A stretch of 64,000 bases of DNA from Streptomyces graminofaciens (GCF_030294945.1 NZ_AP018448.1:5362001-5426000); one strand, 5' to 3'; shown: positions 7,955-17,140, counted from the first letter of the stretch. Numbers and translations: made by a program. Notes: generated from the letters alone by a model not told the origin.

Positions 7955-8632
7955 GTGCCTTCCCTGTTGCTGATCGAGGACGACGACGCCATCCGCACGG
8001 CCCTGGAGCTCTCTCTTACGCGCCAGGGGCACCGTGTCGCCACCGCCGCCACCGGCGAGGATGGTCTCAAGCTGCTGCGCGAACAGCGGCCTGATCTGAT
8101 CGTTTTGGACGTGATGCTGCCCGGCATCGACGGCTTCGAGGTGTGCCGACGGATCCGGCGCACCGACCAGCTGCCGATCATCCTGCTGACCGCGCGCAGC
8201 GATGACATCGATGTGGTGGTGGGCCTGGAGTCCGGCGCGGACGACTACGTGGTCAAGCCCGTGCAGGGGCGGGTGCTGGACGCCCGTATCCGTGCCGTGC
8301 TGCGGCGCGGTGAGCGCGAGGCCAATGACTCGGCGACGTTCGGCAGCCTCGTGATCGACCGCGCGGCGATGACCGTGACGAAGAACGGCGAGGACCTCCA
8401 GCTGACGCCCACCGAGCTGCGCCTGCTGCTCGAACTGAGCCGGCGCCCGGGACAGGCCCTGTCCCGGCAGCAGTTGCTGCGTCTGGTGTGGGAGCACGAC
8501 TACCTGGGCGACTCGCGCCTGGTGGACGCGTGTGTGCAGCGGCTGCGCGCCAAGGTCGAGGACGTGCCGTCGTCGCCGACCCTGATCCGTACCGTCCGTG
8601 GCGTCGGCTACCGGTTGGACACTCCTCAGTGA
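7955..8632 (+). CDS. afsQ1: Response regulator AfsQ1 (OmpR/PhoB family)
   Basis: The 225-residue product starts at GTG (VPSLLLIEDDD). It has a receiver domain with acidic pocket EDDD (8-11), phospho-acceptor Asp52 in LIVLDVMLPG, and the conserved KP pair. A winged-helix DNA-binding domain ends in SPTLIRTVRGVGYRLD. AfsQ1/AfsQ2 control antibiotic production and nitrogen/carbon responses in S. coelicolor. I chose GTG 7955 over the longer frame because the receiver domain begins right there. The stop overlaps the afsQ2 start (GTGA). Confidence 0.95.
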   Translation: MPSLLLIEDDDAIRTALELSLTRQGHRVATAATGEDGLKLLREQRPDLIVLDVMLPGIDGFEVCRRIRRTDQLPIILLTARSDDIDVVVGLESGADDYVVKPVQGRVLDARIRAVLRRGEREANDSATFGSLVIDRAAMTVTKNGEDLQLTPTELRLLLELSRRPGQALSRQQLLRLVWEHDYLGDSRLVDACVQRLRAKVEDVPSSPTLIRTVRGVGYRLDTPQ

Positions 8633-10224
8633 CACAGGCTCAAGGGGGGATCCGCGGCTGGTCCATGGCCCGCAGGAAAGTACAGTCGCGCATCCGTTTC
8701 ACCAGCCTGCGGCTCAGGCTGGTCGTCGTGTTCGGGCTCGTTGCGCTCACCGCCGCCGTGTCGGCGTCGGGGATCGCGTACTGGCTCAACCGCGAGGCCG
8801 TGCAGAAGCGCGCTCAGGACGCGGCGCTGGAGGTCTTCGAGCGGGAGATGCAGAGCCATGCCAGCACCCTGCGCCCGAATCCGACACAGGACCAACTGCG
8901 CATGGCCGCACGGCAGATGGCCGACGGCGGCCAGCGCTTCAGCGTGCTGCTCATCGCCGAGGACGCGGACGGCAGGGCCGTCTACGGCTCCTCGACCGAC
9001 TCGGCGCTCAAGGGCTTCACCCTGGACGACGTGCCGGCCTCGCTGCGCAAGGCGGTGAACAAGCGCCAGGAGCTGTCGGCCGGCAACAAGCACGCGTACC
9101 ACCTGTACTGGCAGCGGGTCATCGACGGCGACACCCCCTACCTGGTGGGCGGGGCGCGGATGATCGGCGGCGGGCCGACCGGCTATATGCGCAAGTCCCT
9201 GGAGCTGGAGGCGAAGGACCTCAACTCGCTGGCCTGGTCGCTCGGCATCGCGACGGCTCTGTCGCTGATCGGCTCGGCTCTGCTCGCCCAGGCCGCCGCG
9301 ACGACCGTGCTGAAGCCGGTGCAGCGCCTGGGCGTGGCGGCCCGGCGTCTCGGCGAGGGCCAGCTGGACACCCGTCTCAGGGTCTCCGGCACGGACGAAC
9401 TGGCGGATCTGTCCCGGACGTTCAACCTCGCGGCGGAGTCGCTGGAGAAGAAGGTCGACGACATGAGCGCCCGCGAGGAGGCCTCGCGCCGGTTCGTCGC
9501 GGACATGTCCCATGAGCTCCGTACGCCGCTGACGGCCATCACCGCCGTCACGGAGGTACTGGAGGAGGAGCTGGACGCCGACACCGGCAGCCTCGACCCG
9601 ATGATCGAACCGGCCGTACGGCTCGTGGTCAGCGAGACCCGGCGGCTGAACGACCTGGTCGAGAACCTGATGGAGGTCACCCGCTTCGACGCGGGCACGG
9701 CCCGGCTGGTGCTTGACGACGTCGACATCGCCGACCAGATCACCGCGTGCATCGACGCCCGGGCCTGGCTGGACGCGGTGGAACTGAACGCGGACCGCGG
9801 CATCATGGCCCGCCTCGACCCGCGCCGTCTGGACGTGGTGCTGGCCAACCTGATCGGCAACGCGCTCAAGCACGGCGGGTCGCCGGTGCGGGTCTCGGTA
9901 CGTCTGGAGAGCAAGGCCGACACGGAGGGCGAGGAACTGGTCATCGAGGTGCAGGACCACGGCCCCGGCATCCCCGAGGACGTCCTGCCGCATGTCTTCG
10001 ACCGGTTCTACAAGGCGAGCGCCTCCCGCCCGCGCTCCGAGGGCAGCGGCCTCGGTCTGTCCATCGCCCTGGAGAACGCCCACATCCACGGCGGCGAGAT
10101 CACCGCCGCGAACTCCCCGAAGGGCGGAGCGGTGTTCACCCTGCGGCTGCCCCGGGACGCCTCCGAGCTCATCGAGCAGGAGCGTGGCGGCGGCACGGGC
10201 GGCGACGAGGGAGACGGGCAGTGA
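8629..10224 (+). CDS. afsQ2: Sensor histidine kinase AfsQ2
   Basis: The 531-residue membrane kinase starts at a GTG overlapping the afsQ1 stop. The first transmembrane segment is around LRLVVVFGLVALTAAVSA. An extracytoplasmic sensor region of about 150 residues and the second segment (GIATALSLIGSALLAQAAA) follow, then HAMP. Next come HisKA with the phosphorylated His near residue 295 (DMSHELRTPLTA) and HATPase (NLIGNALKHGG, DHGPGIPEDV, GSGLGLSI). It phosphorylates AfsQ1. The stop overlaps the GTG of the lipoprotein gene. Confidence 0.95.
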   Translation: MTQAQGGIRGWSMARRKVQSRIRFTSLRLRLVVVFGLVALTAAVSASGIAYWLNREAVQKRAQDAALEVFEREMQSHASTLRPNPTQDQLRMAARQMADGGQRFSVLLIAEDADGRAVYGSSTDSALKGFTLDDVPASLRKAVNKRQELSAGNKHAYHLYWQRVIDGDTPYLVGGARMIGGGPTGYMRKSLELEAKDLNSLAWSLGIATALSLIGSALLAQAAATTVLKPVQRLGVAARRLGEGQLDTRLRVSGTDELADLSRTFNLAAESLEKKVDDMSAREEASRRFVADMSHELRTPLTAITAVTEVLEEELDADTGSLDPMIEPAVRLVVSETRRLNDLVENLMEVTRFDAGTARLVLDDVDIADQITACIDARAWLDAVELNADRGIMARLDPRRLDVVLANLIGNALKHGGSPVRVSVRLESKADTEGEELVIEVQDHGPGIPEDVLPHVFDRFYKASASRPRSEGSGLGLSIALENAHIHGGEITAANSPKGGAVFTLRLPRDASELIEQERGGGTGGDEGDGQ

Positions 10225-10835
10225 ACATACGAGGCGTCGCGGCGCTGGGAACGGTCGGCGTCCTCGCCGGGCTGCTCGGCGGCTGCGGCATCCGGGCGAC
10301 GCAGGTGCCGACGGACTTCGGGCCGGCGCCCTCGATGGTGCCGTGCGAGCTGTCGTCGACGGACATCACGGTCCAGGCCACGCCGTCCGGCGTCCCGGTC
10401 GAGGTGTTCCTGCTCTGCTCGGGCCGGCTGGCACGGGTCAACCGCTCGGTGCTGGTCCCCGACATCGGCGACGAGGCGAAGCGCCGGCTCCTGGTGGCCC
10501 AGGGGCTGCTGGACGCGCTCGCCGGGAAGCCTTCGGGCGCCGAGGACGAGGCGGGGTACTCCACCGCTGTGCCGGCGGGGGTCAGGGTGAGCGGGGCCCG
10601 CTCCGGGGAGCCGGAGGACGCCCTGCGGCTGTCCACCGCGCCCGACGCCCTGCCGAAGTACGCCCTGGCCCAGATCGTCTGCACGTTCGCGGACTCGGCG
10701 GCGGCCGAGGGCGACGGTTCGGTGGTCCTCGGCGGCCCGGGCGACGGCTCGCTGCGGCGGTACGAGTGCACGGCTGAGGTGCAGTCGAGCCCGGGCGACG
10801 AGAAACCGCCCTCGTCGGAGGTCGGGGGCTCCTGA
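10221..10835 (+). CDS. Lipoprotein of the afsQ operon
   Basis: The 204-residue product has a lipoprotein signal peptide with lipobox LLGGC near residue 20. The mature part carries two further cysteines and ends in a polar tail. Its GTG overlaps the afsQ2 stop, so the gene is translationally coupled to the two-component pair. This makes an accessory role at the cell surface for AfsQ2 signalling likely (inference). The same gene order is found in other Streptomyces as far as I recall. The 222 bp downstream hold no gene. Confidence 0.85.
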   Translation: MNIRGVAALGTVGVLAGLLGGCGIRATQVPTDFGPAPSMVPCELSSTDITVQATPSGVPVEVFLLCSGRLARVNRSVLVPDIGDEAKRRLLVAQGLLDALAGKPSGAEDEAGYSTAVPAGVRVSGARSGEPEDALRLSTAPDALPKYALAQIVCTFADSAAAEGDGSVVLGGPGDGSLRRYECTAEVQSSPGDEKPPSSEVGGS

Positions 10836-11057
10836 GACCTGGTGCTGGGGGTCCACTGCCTGGCCCACCGCACCAGGGCCGACGAGTGGGCCGAAGGGGC
10901 GCGCCTGTGCCGAGAGCGCGAGCGCGCGGAGGTCCCGGCGAATGAGGGGGCGAGCACGGTAGTGGCGCTCTCGACACAGGCTTTGGCGCCCCGGAGGTGA
11001 ACCGAGCCACAAAAAGGCTGCGGAACCGATCGTGCCGGGGTGTGCGTCTAGGGGGGC

Positions 11058-11663
11058 GTGCAGCGTCAAGGTACGAACGGCGACAGCGCCGGGATCCGTG
11101 TCCGTGCGATGGGGGGTGTCCTCCTCGTCGCACACCTCGCGCTCGTCGCCTGGATCACGCTGCGTCCACTGGACGTCACCTGGGTGAGCGCCACGAACCT
11201 GCGGCCCTTCGCCGGAATCAGAGCGGATCTGGCCCTCGGCTGGCCGGAGGCGGCCCGCAGCATCGGGGAGGGGCTCGCGCTGCTGGCGCCACTGGGCGTG
11301 CTGCTGCCGATGGCGCACGGCAGACTCACCGTGTCGCCGCTCGCCTCGCTGGCCCGGGTCGTCACCACGGGGGCCCTGCTGTCGCTGGCCATCGAGCTGT
11401 TGCAGACCGGGGTGCCCGGTCAGGTCGTCGACGTCGACTCGATCCTGCTCAACACGGTCGGCGTGGGCCTCGCCCACCTGGCGGTCATGCCCACGGTGCG
11501 GAAGGCGCTCAGGCGCAGGAGCCGGGGCAGCGGTCGGCCCAGCGGGACCGGGGACCGGGATCTGGTGGCCCTCCGCATGGAGGACCGGGACGGCCGCGAG
11601 GAGCGCGGGGAGTCGTCTCAGGGTCGAACCCCGACGATCGCCAGGGTCGAGATGGCCCCATAG
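11058..11663 (+). CDS. VanZ family membrane protein
   Basis: The 201-residue product has four hydrophobic segments (about 18-36, 66-85, 95-115, 130-150). It also has VanZ-type features: TLRPLDVTWVSATNLRPF after the first helix and SLAIELLQTGVPGQVVDVDSILLNTVGVGLA. VanZ proteins confer low teicoplanin resistance in enterococci; in streptomycetes most copies have no known role. The last 45 residues are charged. GTG 11058 is the start. Confidence 0.85.
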   Translation: MQRQGTNGDSAGIRVRAMGGVLLVAHLALVAWITLRPLDVTWVSATNLRPFAGIRADLALGWPEAARSIGEGLALLAPLGVLLPMAHGRLTVSPLASLARVVTTGALLSLAIELLQTGVPGQVVDVDSILLNTVGVGLAHLAVMPTVRKALRRRSRGSGRPSGTGDRDLVALRMEDRDGREERGESSQGRTPTIARVEMAP

Positions 11664-11764
11664 AGTGACGCTTCGCCCGCTTCGTCACCGTAGCGTGAAA
11701 CGTGTTGGGGACAGCGGGGCCGTCACCGGGGCGGCCTCGACCCACGGTGACGAAGGAGAACCCG

Positions 11765-11965
11765 ATGAGCCGCCTTGCCCGCCCCACCGAAGGCCGCATG
11801 ATCGGCGGAGTGTGCGCAGCCCTGGCGCAGCGTTTCGGCACCTCCGCGACCACGATGCGCGTGATCTTCGTACTGTCGTGCCTGCTTCCGGGCCCGCAGT
11901 TCCTGCTCTACATAGCCCTGTGGATCCTGTTCCCCTCGGAGGAGAAGGCCCGCACGGCTTGGTGA
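11765..11965 (+). CDS. PspC domain protein
   Basis: This small 66-residue protein consists of one PspC domain: MSRLARPTEGRMIGGVCAAL, then a helix FGTSATTMRVIFVLS and a membrane segment LYIALWILFP. GAAGGAG sits at ideal distance before ATG 11765. PspC domains are stress-related membrane modules; no partner gene is visible nearby. Confidence 0.85.
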   Translation: MSRLARPTEGRMIGGVCAALAQRFGTSATTMRVIFVLSCLLPGPQFLLYIALWILFPSEEKARTAW

Positions 11966-11993
11966 CGCACCACTGAGAGTCACGTGTACGCCG

Positions 11994-12025
11994 ATGGGGC
12001 GCACCTCCGCAGGGGTGCGCCCCAT
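11994..12025. terminator. Bidirectional terminator between pspC-like and secreted-protein genes
   Basis: A 12-bp perfect stem ATGGGGCGCACC (11994-12005) pairs with GGTGCGCCCCAT (12014-12025) around an 8-nt loop, between convergent genes. Confidence 0.85.
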
Positions 12026-12038
12026 TCATGCGAAGTGC

Positions 12039-12401
12039 TCACACGCCGCCGAGGGACAGGCCGTTCACGCCGGAGCCCTTGCCGGGAAGGGAGCCGCCGG
12101 CGGGGAGGCCGCCGAGGAGGCCACCGGCGGGGCCGGTCGGGCCCTCGGAGACCACCTTCGTGGCGGCGGGCTGCGCGGCCTCGAGGCCGTGGCCGAGCGC
12201 GCCCTGCCCCTGGGCGACGGCGGTGGCGGCACCGGGCAGCGCCTTCGAGACCTTCTCCACGGGCAGCGACTTGGTGACGGTGCCGAGGGCCTGGGAGGCG
12301 TCGGGGGCGGCCGGGGCGGCGTTCGCGGCGCCCGCGCCCGCAGCGGCGATGGCGGCACCGACGACGGCGACACCGAGGGTCTTGGCAGCAGACTGCTTCA
12401 T
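12039..12401 (-). CDS. Small secreted protein
   Basis: The 120-residue product starts MKQSAAKTLGVAVVGAAIAA with a clear Sec signal peptide ending near NAAPAAP. The mature part is Gly/Ala/Pro-rich (LLGGLPAGGSLPGKGSG). It resembles in style the protein at 5521-5925. Function is unknown. ATG 12401 is chosen because the upstream 26 codons lack coding character and the signal peptide begins here. Confidence 0.75.
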   Translation of the reverse strand: MKQSAAKTLGVAVVGAAIAAAGAGAANAAPAAPDASQALGTVTKSLPVEKVSKALPGAATAVAQGQGALGHGLEAAQPAATKVVSEGPTGPAGGLLGGLPAGGSLPGKGSGVNGLSLGGV

Positions 12402-12533
12402 GTGGAATGCGTCCTTGGATGCGTTTGGCGGGTGGTGAGCGGTGCCGAAACGTAAACACCAAAGTCCTGCCGGAGGCAAACATCGAAAAGCGGTCGAGTC
12501 GCCGTTGCCGCGACCGCTTTCCGAAGACGCCGT

Positions 12534-13697
12534 TCAGTTCTCCTTGTTGACAGAACCGCTGGTGGAAGCCGTCTGCCGGAACAGCCATTCGGATTTTAGC
12601 TCGGCGTAGCCGGGCTTGATGACGTCATTGATCATGGCCAGTCGTTCATCGAAAGGAATGAATGCTGACTTCATAGCATTGACCGAGAACCACTGAATGT
12701 CGTCGAGCGTGTAACCGAAAGCCTCGACCAGGTACTCGAATTCGCGGCTCATACTGGTGTGGGACATCAGTCGGTTGTCGGTGTTCACGGTGGCCCTGAA
12801 GTGCAGCCGCCGCAGCAGTCCGATGGGGTGCTCGGCATAGGAACGGGCCGCGCCGGTCTGGAGGTTGGAGCTGGGGCACATCTCGAGCGGGATGCGCTTG
12901 TCGCGGACGTAGGAGGCGAGGCGGCCGAGTTTCACCGTGCCGTCGACCTGGACCTGGATGTCGTCGATGATGCGGACGCCGTGTCCGAGGCGGTCGGCGC
13001 CGCACCACTGGAGGGCCTGCCAGATGGAGGGGAGCCCGAAGGCCTCGCCGGCATGGATGGTGAAGTGGTTGTTCTCGCGCTTGAGGTATTCGAAGGCGTC
13101 GAGGTGCCGGGTGGGCGGGTAGCCGGCCTCGGCGCCCGCGATGTCGAAGCCGACGACGCCGAGGTCCCGGTAGCGGTTGGCGAGTTCGGCGATCTCCAGG
13201 GCGCGCGCCGCGTGCCGCATGGCCGTGAGGAGGGCGCCGACGCGGATGCGGTGGCCGTTCGCCCTGGCCTGTCGCTCGCCTTCCCGGAAACCCTCGTTGA
13301 CGGCCTCGACGACCTCTTCGAGGGTGAGCCCGCCGTCGAGGTGCTGCTCGGGGGCGTAGCGGACCTCGGCGTAGACGACACCGTCCTCGGCGAGATCCAC
13401 GGCGCACTCTGCGGCGACCCGGTGCAGTGCCTCCCGGGTCTGCATGACGCCGACGGTATGGGAGAAGGTCTCCAGGTACCGCTCCAGGGAGCCGGAGTCG
13501 GCGGCCTCGCGGAACCAGACGCCGAGCTTGTCGGGGTCGGACTCGGGGAGCTGGGAGTAGCCGCTGTCGCGGGCGAGTTCGACGATGGTGCCGGGGCGGA
13601 GCCCGCCGTCGAGATGGTCGTGCAGCAGAACCTTGGGTGCCCGGCGGATCTGGTCCGAGTCCGGGGTGCCGCCGGTCCGGTCAGTCTGGCTCGTCAT
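12534..13697 (-). CDS. add: Adenosine deaminase
   Basis: Add hydrolyses adenosine/deoxyadenosine to (deoxy)inosine plus ammonia. The 387-residue product shows the metal-site HDHLDGG, catalytic [22 protein letters not shown] and TVNTDNR motifs of the family. The start at 13697 ([10 protein letters not shown]) lies six bases after TATCGT, a -10-like element, and no good ribosome site is present, so the mRNA may be leaderless. The nucleoside operator palindrome ends 16 bp upstream of the start, the same layout as at deoC, pointing to common control. Confidence 0.95.
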   Translation of the reverse strand: MTSQTDRTGGTPDSDQIRRAPKVLLHDHLDGGLRPGTIVELARDSGYSQLPESDPDKLGVWFREAADSGSLERYLETFSHTVGVMQTREALHRVAAECAVDLAEDGVVYAEVRYAPEQHLDGGLTLEEVVEAVNEGFREGERQARANGHRIRVGALLTAMRHAARALEIAELANRYRDLGVVGFDIAGAEAGYPPTRHLDAFEYLKRENNHFTIHAGEAFGLPSIWQALQWCGADRLGHGVRIIDDIQVQVDGTVKLGRLASYVRDKRIPLEMCPSSNLQTGAARSYAEHPIGLLRRLHFRATVNTDNRLMSHTSMSREFEYLVEAFGYTLDDIQWFSVNAMKSAFIPFDERLAMINDVIKPGYAELKSEWLFRQTASTSGSVNKEN

Positions 13698-13713
13698 TTC
13701 CGCACGATAACGC

Positions 13714-13725
13714 CTACGCGCGTAG
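13714..13725. promoter_or_regulatory. Palindromic operator upstream of adenosine deaminase
   Basis: This is the perfect palindrome CTACGCGCGTAG, identical to the deoC copy, four bases before the -10-like TATCGT of add. Confidence 0.75.
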
Positions 13726-13810
13726 AGGGCCTGCTGGACAGGGCCGTCGATACCCAACGGTGACCCGGCGGACTGGTGGCGTACACCGACACTTCTGACA
13801 CTGTTCTGTC

Positions 13811-14581
13811 ATGGCGCAGCAAGCAATGCCGGTTCGCAGAGCCCGACTTGGGCGGACATTCGGCCCCGAGCCGAGCTCGGTCAGCGGTGTCGTACTGCTG
13901 CTCCCGGCCGGCGACGAGAACTCCACCCGCAAGCCCTCCCCCCTGCTGGCCGCGGCCTCCGTGCACGCGCTCGGCCGTCGGCTCGCCCGCGCGGGCCGTA
14001 CGGAGGGGCTGGCGGCGCATGTCGTGCACTACCGCTGTCGCGGGTGGAACGGCGGGGAGGCGAATCTCGCGCACGACGCGGGGTGGGCGGCGGACGAGGT
14101 CGTACGGCGGTACGGGGATGTGCCGGTGTGCCTGGTCGGGTTCGGTATGGGCGGGCGGGCCGCGTTGCACGCGGGTGGGCATGACGCCGTCAACTCCGTC
14201 CTGGCGATCGCTCCATGGCTGCCCAAGGAGGATGCGGCCACGCCACCCGAACCGGTGAAGCAGTTGGCGGGGCGGCGGGTCATGGTCGTGCACGGCACGA
14301 ACGACGAGCGGGTGGATCCCGCGTTGTCCTTCCGGTTCGCGGCGCGGGCGAAGAAGACGAATCCCGATATCTGCCGGTTCGAAGTGCACTCGGATCGGCA
14401 TGGGCTTCAGCAGCATCGGGACGAGGTGCATGCTCTCGCCGAGGATTTCGTGATGGGGGTGCTGTTCGGGAGGGCGTTCGCTCGGCCGGTGGTGGATGCG
14501 CTTGCGGCTCCGCCGCCGCTTGGGTTGCGTATGCCGCTTGCTTCCGGTTTTGGGCGGGCGCGGTCTCGGAGGGGCGTCTGA
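13811..14581 (+). CDS. Alpha/beta-hydrolase-fold protein with altered nucleophile elbow
   Basis: The 256-residue protein has the alpha/beta-hydrolase outline: strand VVLLLPAGDENS, the elbow LVGFGMGGRAAL, Asp loop VVHGTNDERVDP and terminal His in EVHSDRHGL. At the elbow the usual G-x-S-x-G reads G-F-G-M-G, so the nucleophilic Ser is replaced by Gly. It may be a non-hydrolytic family member or use another residue. It is divergent from add, and no substrate can be named. Confidence 0.75.
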   Translation: MAQQAMPVRRARLGRTFGPEPSSVSGVVLLLPAGDENSTRKPSPLLAAASVHALGRRLARAGRTEGLAAHVVHYRCRGWNGGEANLAHDAGWAADEVVRRYGDVPVCLVGFGMGGRAALHAGGHDAVNSVLAIAPWLPKEDAATPPEPVKQLAGRRVMVVHGTNDERVDPALSFRFAARAKKTNPDICRFEVHSDRHGLQQHRDEVHALAEDFVMGVLFGRAFARPVVDALAAPPPLGLRMPLASGFGRARSRRGV

Positions 14582-14693
14582 GGTTTGTGGTGCGGGTGCG
14601 GCTGCGGGTGCGTGGGGGCTGATCGCGCGGTTCCCAGCGCCCCTTGAGGGTGCGGCAGGCACCCCCTGGCGCCTGGGAGCCCTCGGGTGCTGC

Positions 14694-15692
14694 TCAGTCG
14701 TGAAGCAGCTTGCCCCGCCGTGACAGCAGGAACCTCTTGAAGGCCGCCACCGGTGGGGTGTCCGGGTGGCCGTCGAGCCAGGCCACGCCGATTTCGCGGA
14801 CCGCTCGGGGGGCGGTGACCGTCAGCTCCACGACGCCAGGGCGGGGCACGGCCGGGGGTGGGAGAAGGGCGACGCCGAGGCCGGCGGCGACCAGGCCGCG
14901 CAGGGTCTCGGCCTCCTCGCCCTCGAAGGCGATACGGGGCTTGAAGCCTGCCTCCTTGCAGAGGTCGTCTGTGATGCGGCGCATGCCGTAGCCGGGTTCC
15001 AGGGTCACGAAGGTCTCGTCGGCGGCCTCGGCGAGCCTGATGCGCTTGCGGGCGGCGAGGCGGTGGTCGGCGGGGACGACCAGGCGGAGCTTCTGCTCGT
15101 CGAGGCGGCGGGCGACGAGGTCGGGCGCGTCGGGGACGGGTGAGGTGAGGCAGAGGTCCAGCTCACCCGCGCGCAGTCGTTCGATCATCGCCTCGCCGTA
15201 GTTCTGGACGAGGCTGAAGCGGACGCGGGGATGCTCGGCGCGGAACGTCTGGAGCAGGCCCGGGACGGTCTCGGCGCCCATGGTGTGCAGAAAGCCGAAC
15301 GCGACCTTGCCGGTGGCCGGGTCGGCGTCCGCGCGCACCTCGTCGGCGGCGCGCTCGACCTCGGCGAGGGCGCGTTCGACGGAGCCGAGGAAGGTGCGGC
15401 CGGCGGGCGTGAGGGAGACGGTCCGGCCCCGGCGGGCGAACAGATCGACGCCCAGATCCTGTTCGAGGCGGACCATCGCGCGGGAGAGCGTGGACTGCGG
15501 GACGTTCATCTCCTGCGCGGCCCGGGTGACGTGCTCGGTGCGGGCGACGCCGGCGAAGTAGGCGAGGCGGGGGGCGAGGCGCAGGACGATGTCCTCGATC
15601 CCGTAGATCGCGCTCCGATGGATGCTGTTGCCATCGATTTGTTTTGTGTCACTGGACTGTGACAGGTGCCGCTCTGACCTCTGCTGATGCAT
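14694..15692 (-). CDS. LysR family transcriptional regulator
   Basis: The 332-residue product has an N-terminal LysR helix-turn-helix (RLAYFAGVARTEHVTRAAQEMNVPQSTLSRAMVRLEQDLGVDLFARRGRTVSLTPAG), preceded by an unusual 40-residue extension, and a periplasmic-binding-like effector domain (DLCLTSPVPDAPDL, EGEEAETLRGLVAAGLGVALLP). It is divergent from the MFS exporter, which it probably controls. The start is uncertain: ATG 15692 has no ribosome site and the extension contains an 18-bp palindrome, so translation may begin further in at a rare codon. Confidence 0.85.
   Translation of the reverse strand: MHQQRSERHLSQSSDTKQIDGNSIHRSAIYGIEDIVLRLAPRLAYFAGVARTEHVTRAAQEMNVPQSTLSRAMVRLEQDLGVDLFARRGRTVSLTPAGRTFLGSVERALAEVERAADEVRADADPATGKVAFGFLHTMGAETVPGLLQTFRAEHPRVRFSLVQNYGEAMIERLRAGELDLCLTSPVPDAPDLVARRLDEQKLRLVVPADHRLAARKRIRLAEAADETFVTLEPGYGMRRITDDLCKEAGFKPRIAFEGEEAETLRGLVAAGLGVALLPPPAVPRPGVVELTVTAPRAVREIGVAWLDGHPDTPPVAAFKRFLLSRRGKLLHD
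15647..15664. promoter_or_regulatory. Inverted repeat between LysR and MFS genes
   Basis: TGTCAC-TGGACT-GTGACA is a perfect interrupted palindrome about 95 bp before the MFS start and inside the proposed first codons of the LysR gene. It is a candidate operator of the divergent pair. Confidence 0.5.
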
Positions 15693-15758
15693 CACGGGAA
15701 CGATTATGAGGGTTCCGTGCATTGGACGGATGAGTGGCGGCGTACGTACTTTCGAGGC

Positions 15759-17072
15759 ATGCCTTCCGCCAGTACCGAGGCGCCCACCACCGTGGGCGCC
15801 GTAGCAACCGTTTCCGCCTCCGCTCCGAAGACCGTCTCCGCCCCGAAGGCCGCCTCCGACTCCCGTATGGCCCCGGGCGGGCCCGGATACCGCCGGATGA
15901 GCCTGGCGCTGTTCCTCGCGGGTGTCGCGACCTTCGCCCTCCTCTACTCCACGCAGGCCCTGCTGCCGTTGATCTCCGGCGACTTCGGGAGTACGGCGAG
16001 CGGGGCGAGCTGGACGGTGGCGGCGGCGACGGGCGCGCTGGCGCTGTTCGTGCTGCCGATGAGCGCGCTTTCGGAGCGGTTCGGGCGGCGTACGGTCATG
16101 ACGGGGTCGTTGGCGGTCGCCGTGACCGTCGGGCTGCTGGTGCCCTTCGCGCCCTCGCTGGGTGCGCTGGTCGTGCTGCGAGCGGTGCAGGGTGCGGCGC
16201 TGGCCGGGGTGCCGGCGTCGGCGACGGCCTATCTCGCCGAGGAGGTCCGGCCCAAGGCGCTGATCACCGCGATCGGTCTGTTCGTCGCCGGTAACAGCGT
16301 GGGCGGTATGAGCGGCCGGGTCGTCACCGGCTGGGTCGCGCAGGAGTGGGGTTGGCGGGTCGCGCTGGGTGTGCTCGGGGTGATCGCGGTGGGCTGTGCG
16401 GTGGCGTTCCGGCTGCTGCTGCCCGCGCCGCGGCACTTCGCGGCGGGGTCGCTGCGGCCGCGGGTGCTGGTGCGGACCGTTAAGGGGCATCTGTCCGACC
16501 CGCTGCTGTGCCGGCTGTATGTGATCGGTGCGCTGTTCATGACGGTGTTCGGTGCGGTGTACACGGTGATCGGGTACCGGTTGGCCGATGCGCCCTTCTC
16601 GCTTCCCCAGGGTGTGATCGGCTCGATCTTCCTCGTGTATCTGGTGGGTACGGTGTCGGCGTCGACCGCAGGGAAGCTGGTCGGGCGGCTGGGGCGGCGC
16701 GGGGCGCTGTATCTGGCGGGCGGTACGACCACGGCCGGGCTCTTCGTGTCCCTCTCCGACTCCCTGGTGCTGGTGCTGCTGGGCCTGGTTCTGATCACGG
16801 CCGGGTTCTTCGCGGGACACGCGGTGGCGTCGTCGTCGGTGAGCCATACGGCGAAGCGGGGTCGGGCGCAGGCGTCGGCGCTGTATCAGTCGGCGTACTA
16901 CGTGGGGTCGAGTGCGGGTAGCACGCTCGGGGCGGTGGCGTTCCACGCGGGGGGCTGGGCCGGGACCGTGTCGCTGGGGCTGCTGGCGGTGGCCGGGGTC
17001 GTGGCGGTCACGGTGGCCGGGTCGCGTGCGGCGCGGGTGGCGGCTCGGCGGGGGCCGGTGGTCGTGCATTGA
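15759..17072 (+). CDS. MFS transporter
   Basis: The 437-residue protein has an approximately 40-residue hydrophilic N-terminus and about 12 membrane helices. The MFS motif A-like SERFGRRTVMTGS lies after helix 2, and GLFVAGNSVGGMSGRVVTGWV is typical of the DHA1/YnfM-like group. It is probably a drug or metabolite exporter. ATG 15759 (MPSASTEAP) is preferred over the upstream frame start. It is divergent from the LysR regulator. Confidence 0.85.
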   Translation: MPSASTEAPTTVGAVATVSASAPKTVSAPKAASDSRMAPGGPGYRRMSLALFLAGVATFALLYSTQALLPLISGDFGSTASGASWTVAAATGALALFVLPMSALSERFGRRTVMTGSLAVAVTVGLLVPFAPSLGALVVLRAVQGAALAGVPASATAYLAEEVRPKALITAIGLFVAGNSVGGMSGRVVTGWVAQEWGWRVALGVLGVIAVGCAVAFRLLLPAPRHFAAGSLRPRVLVRTVKGHLSDPLLCRLYVIGALFMTVFGAVYTVIGYRLADAPFSLPQGVIGSIFLVYLVGTVSASTAGKLVGRLGRRGALYLAGGTTTAGLFVSLSDSLVLVLLGLVLITAGFFAGHAVASSSVSHTAKRGRAQASALYQSAYYVGSSAGSTLGAVAFHAGGWAGTVSLGLLAVAGVVAVTVAGSRAARVAARRGPVVVH

Positions 17073-17100
17073 CCTCCGGGGGGTGCGCTGTTCTCGCCCA

Positions 17101-17140
17101 AAGCAGGGGCTGAACAGCAGGGGCTGCGCCCCATGCTTTT
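17101..17140 (+). terminator. Terminator after MFS gene
   Basis: AAGCAGGGGC (17101-17110) pairs with GCCCC-ATGCTT (17128-17138) with one bulge, followed by TTTT. Confidence 0.6.

Noticed and set aside
14694..17069. 791-codon minus-strand frame joining LysR with DNA opposite the MFS gene
   Set aside because: Only the last 332 codons have LysR content; the rest is Arg/His/Pro-rich shadow of the MFS gene.
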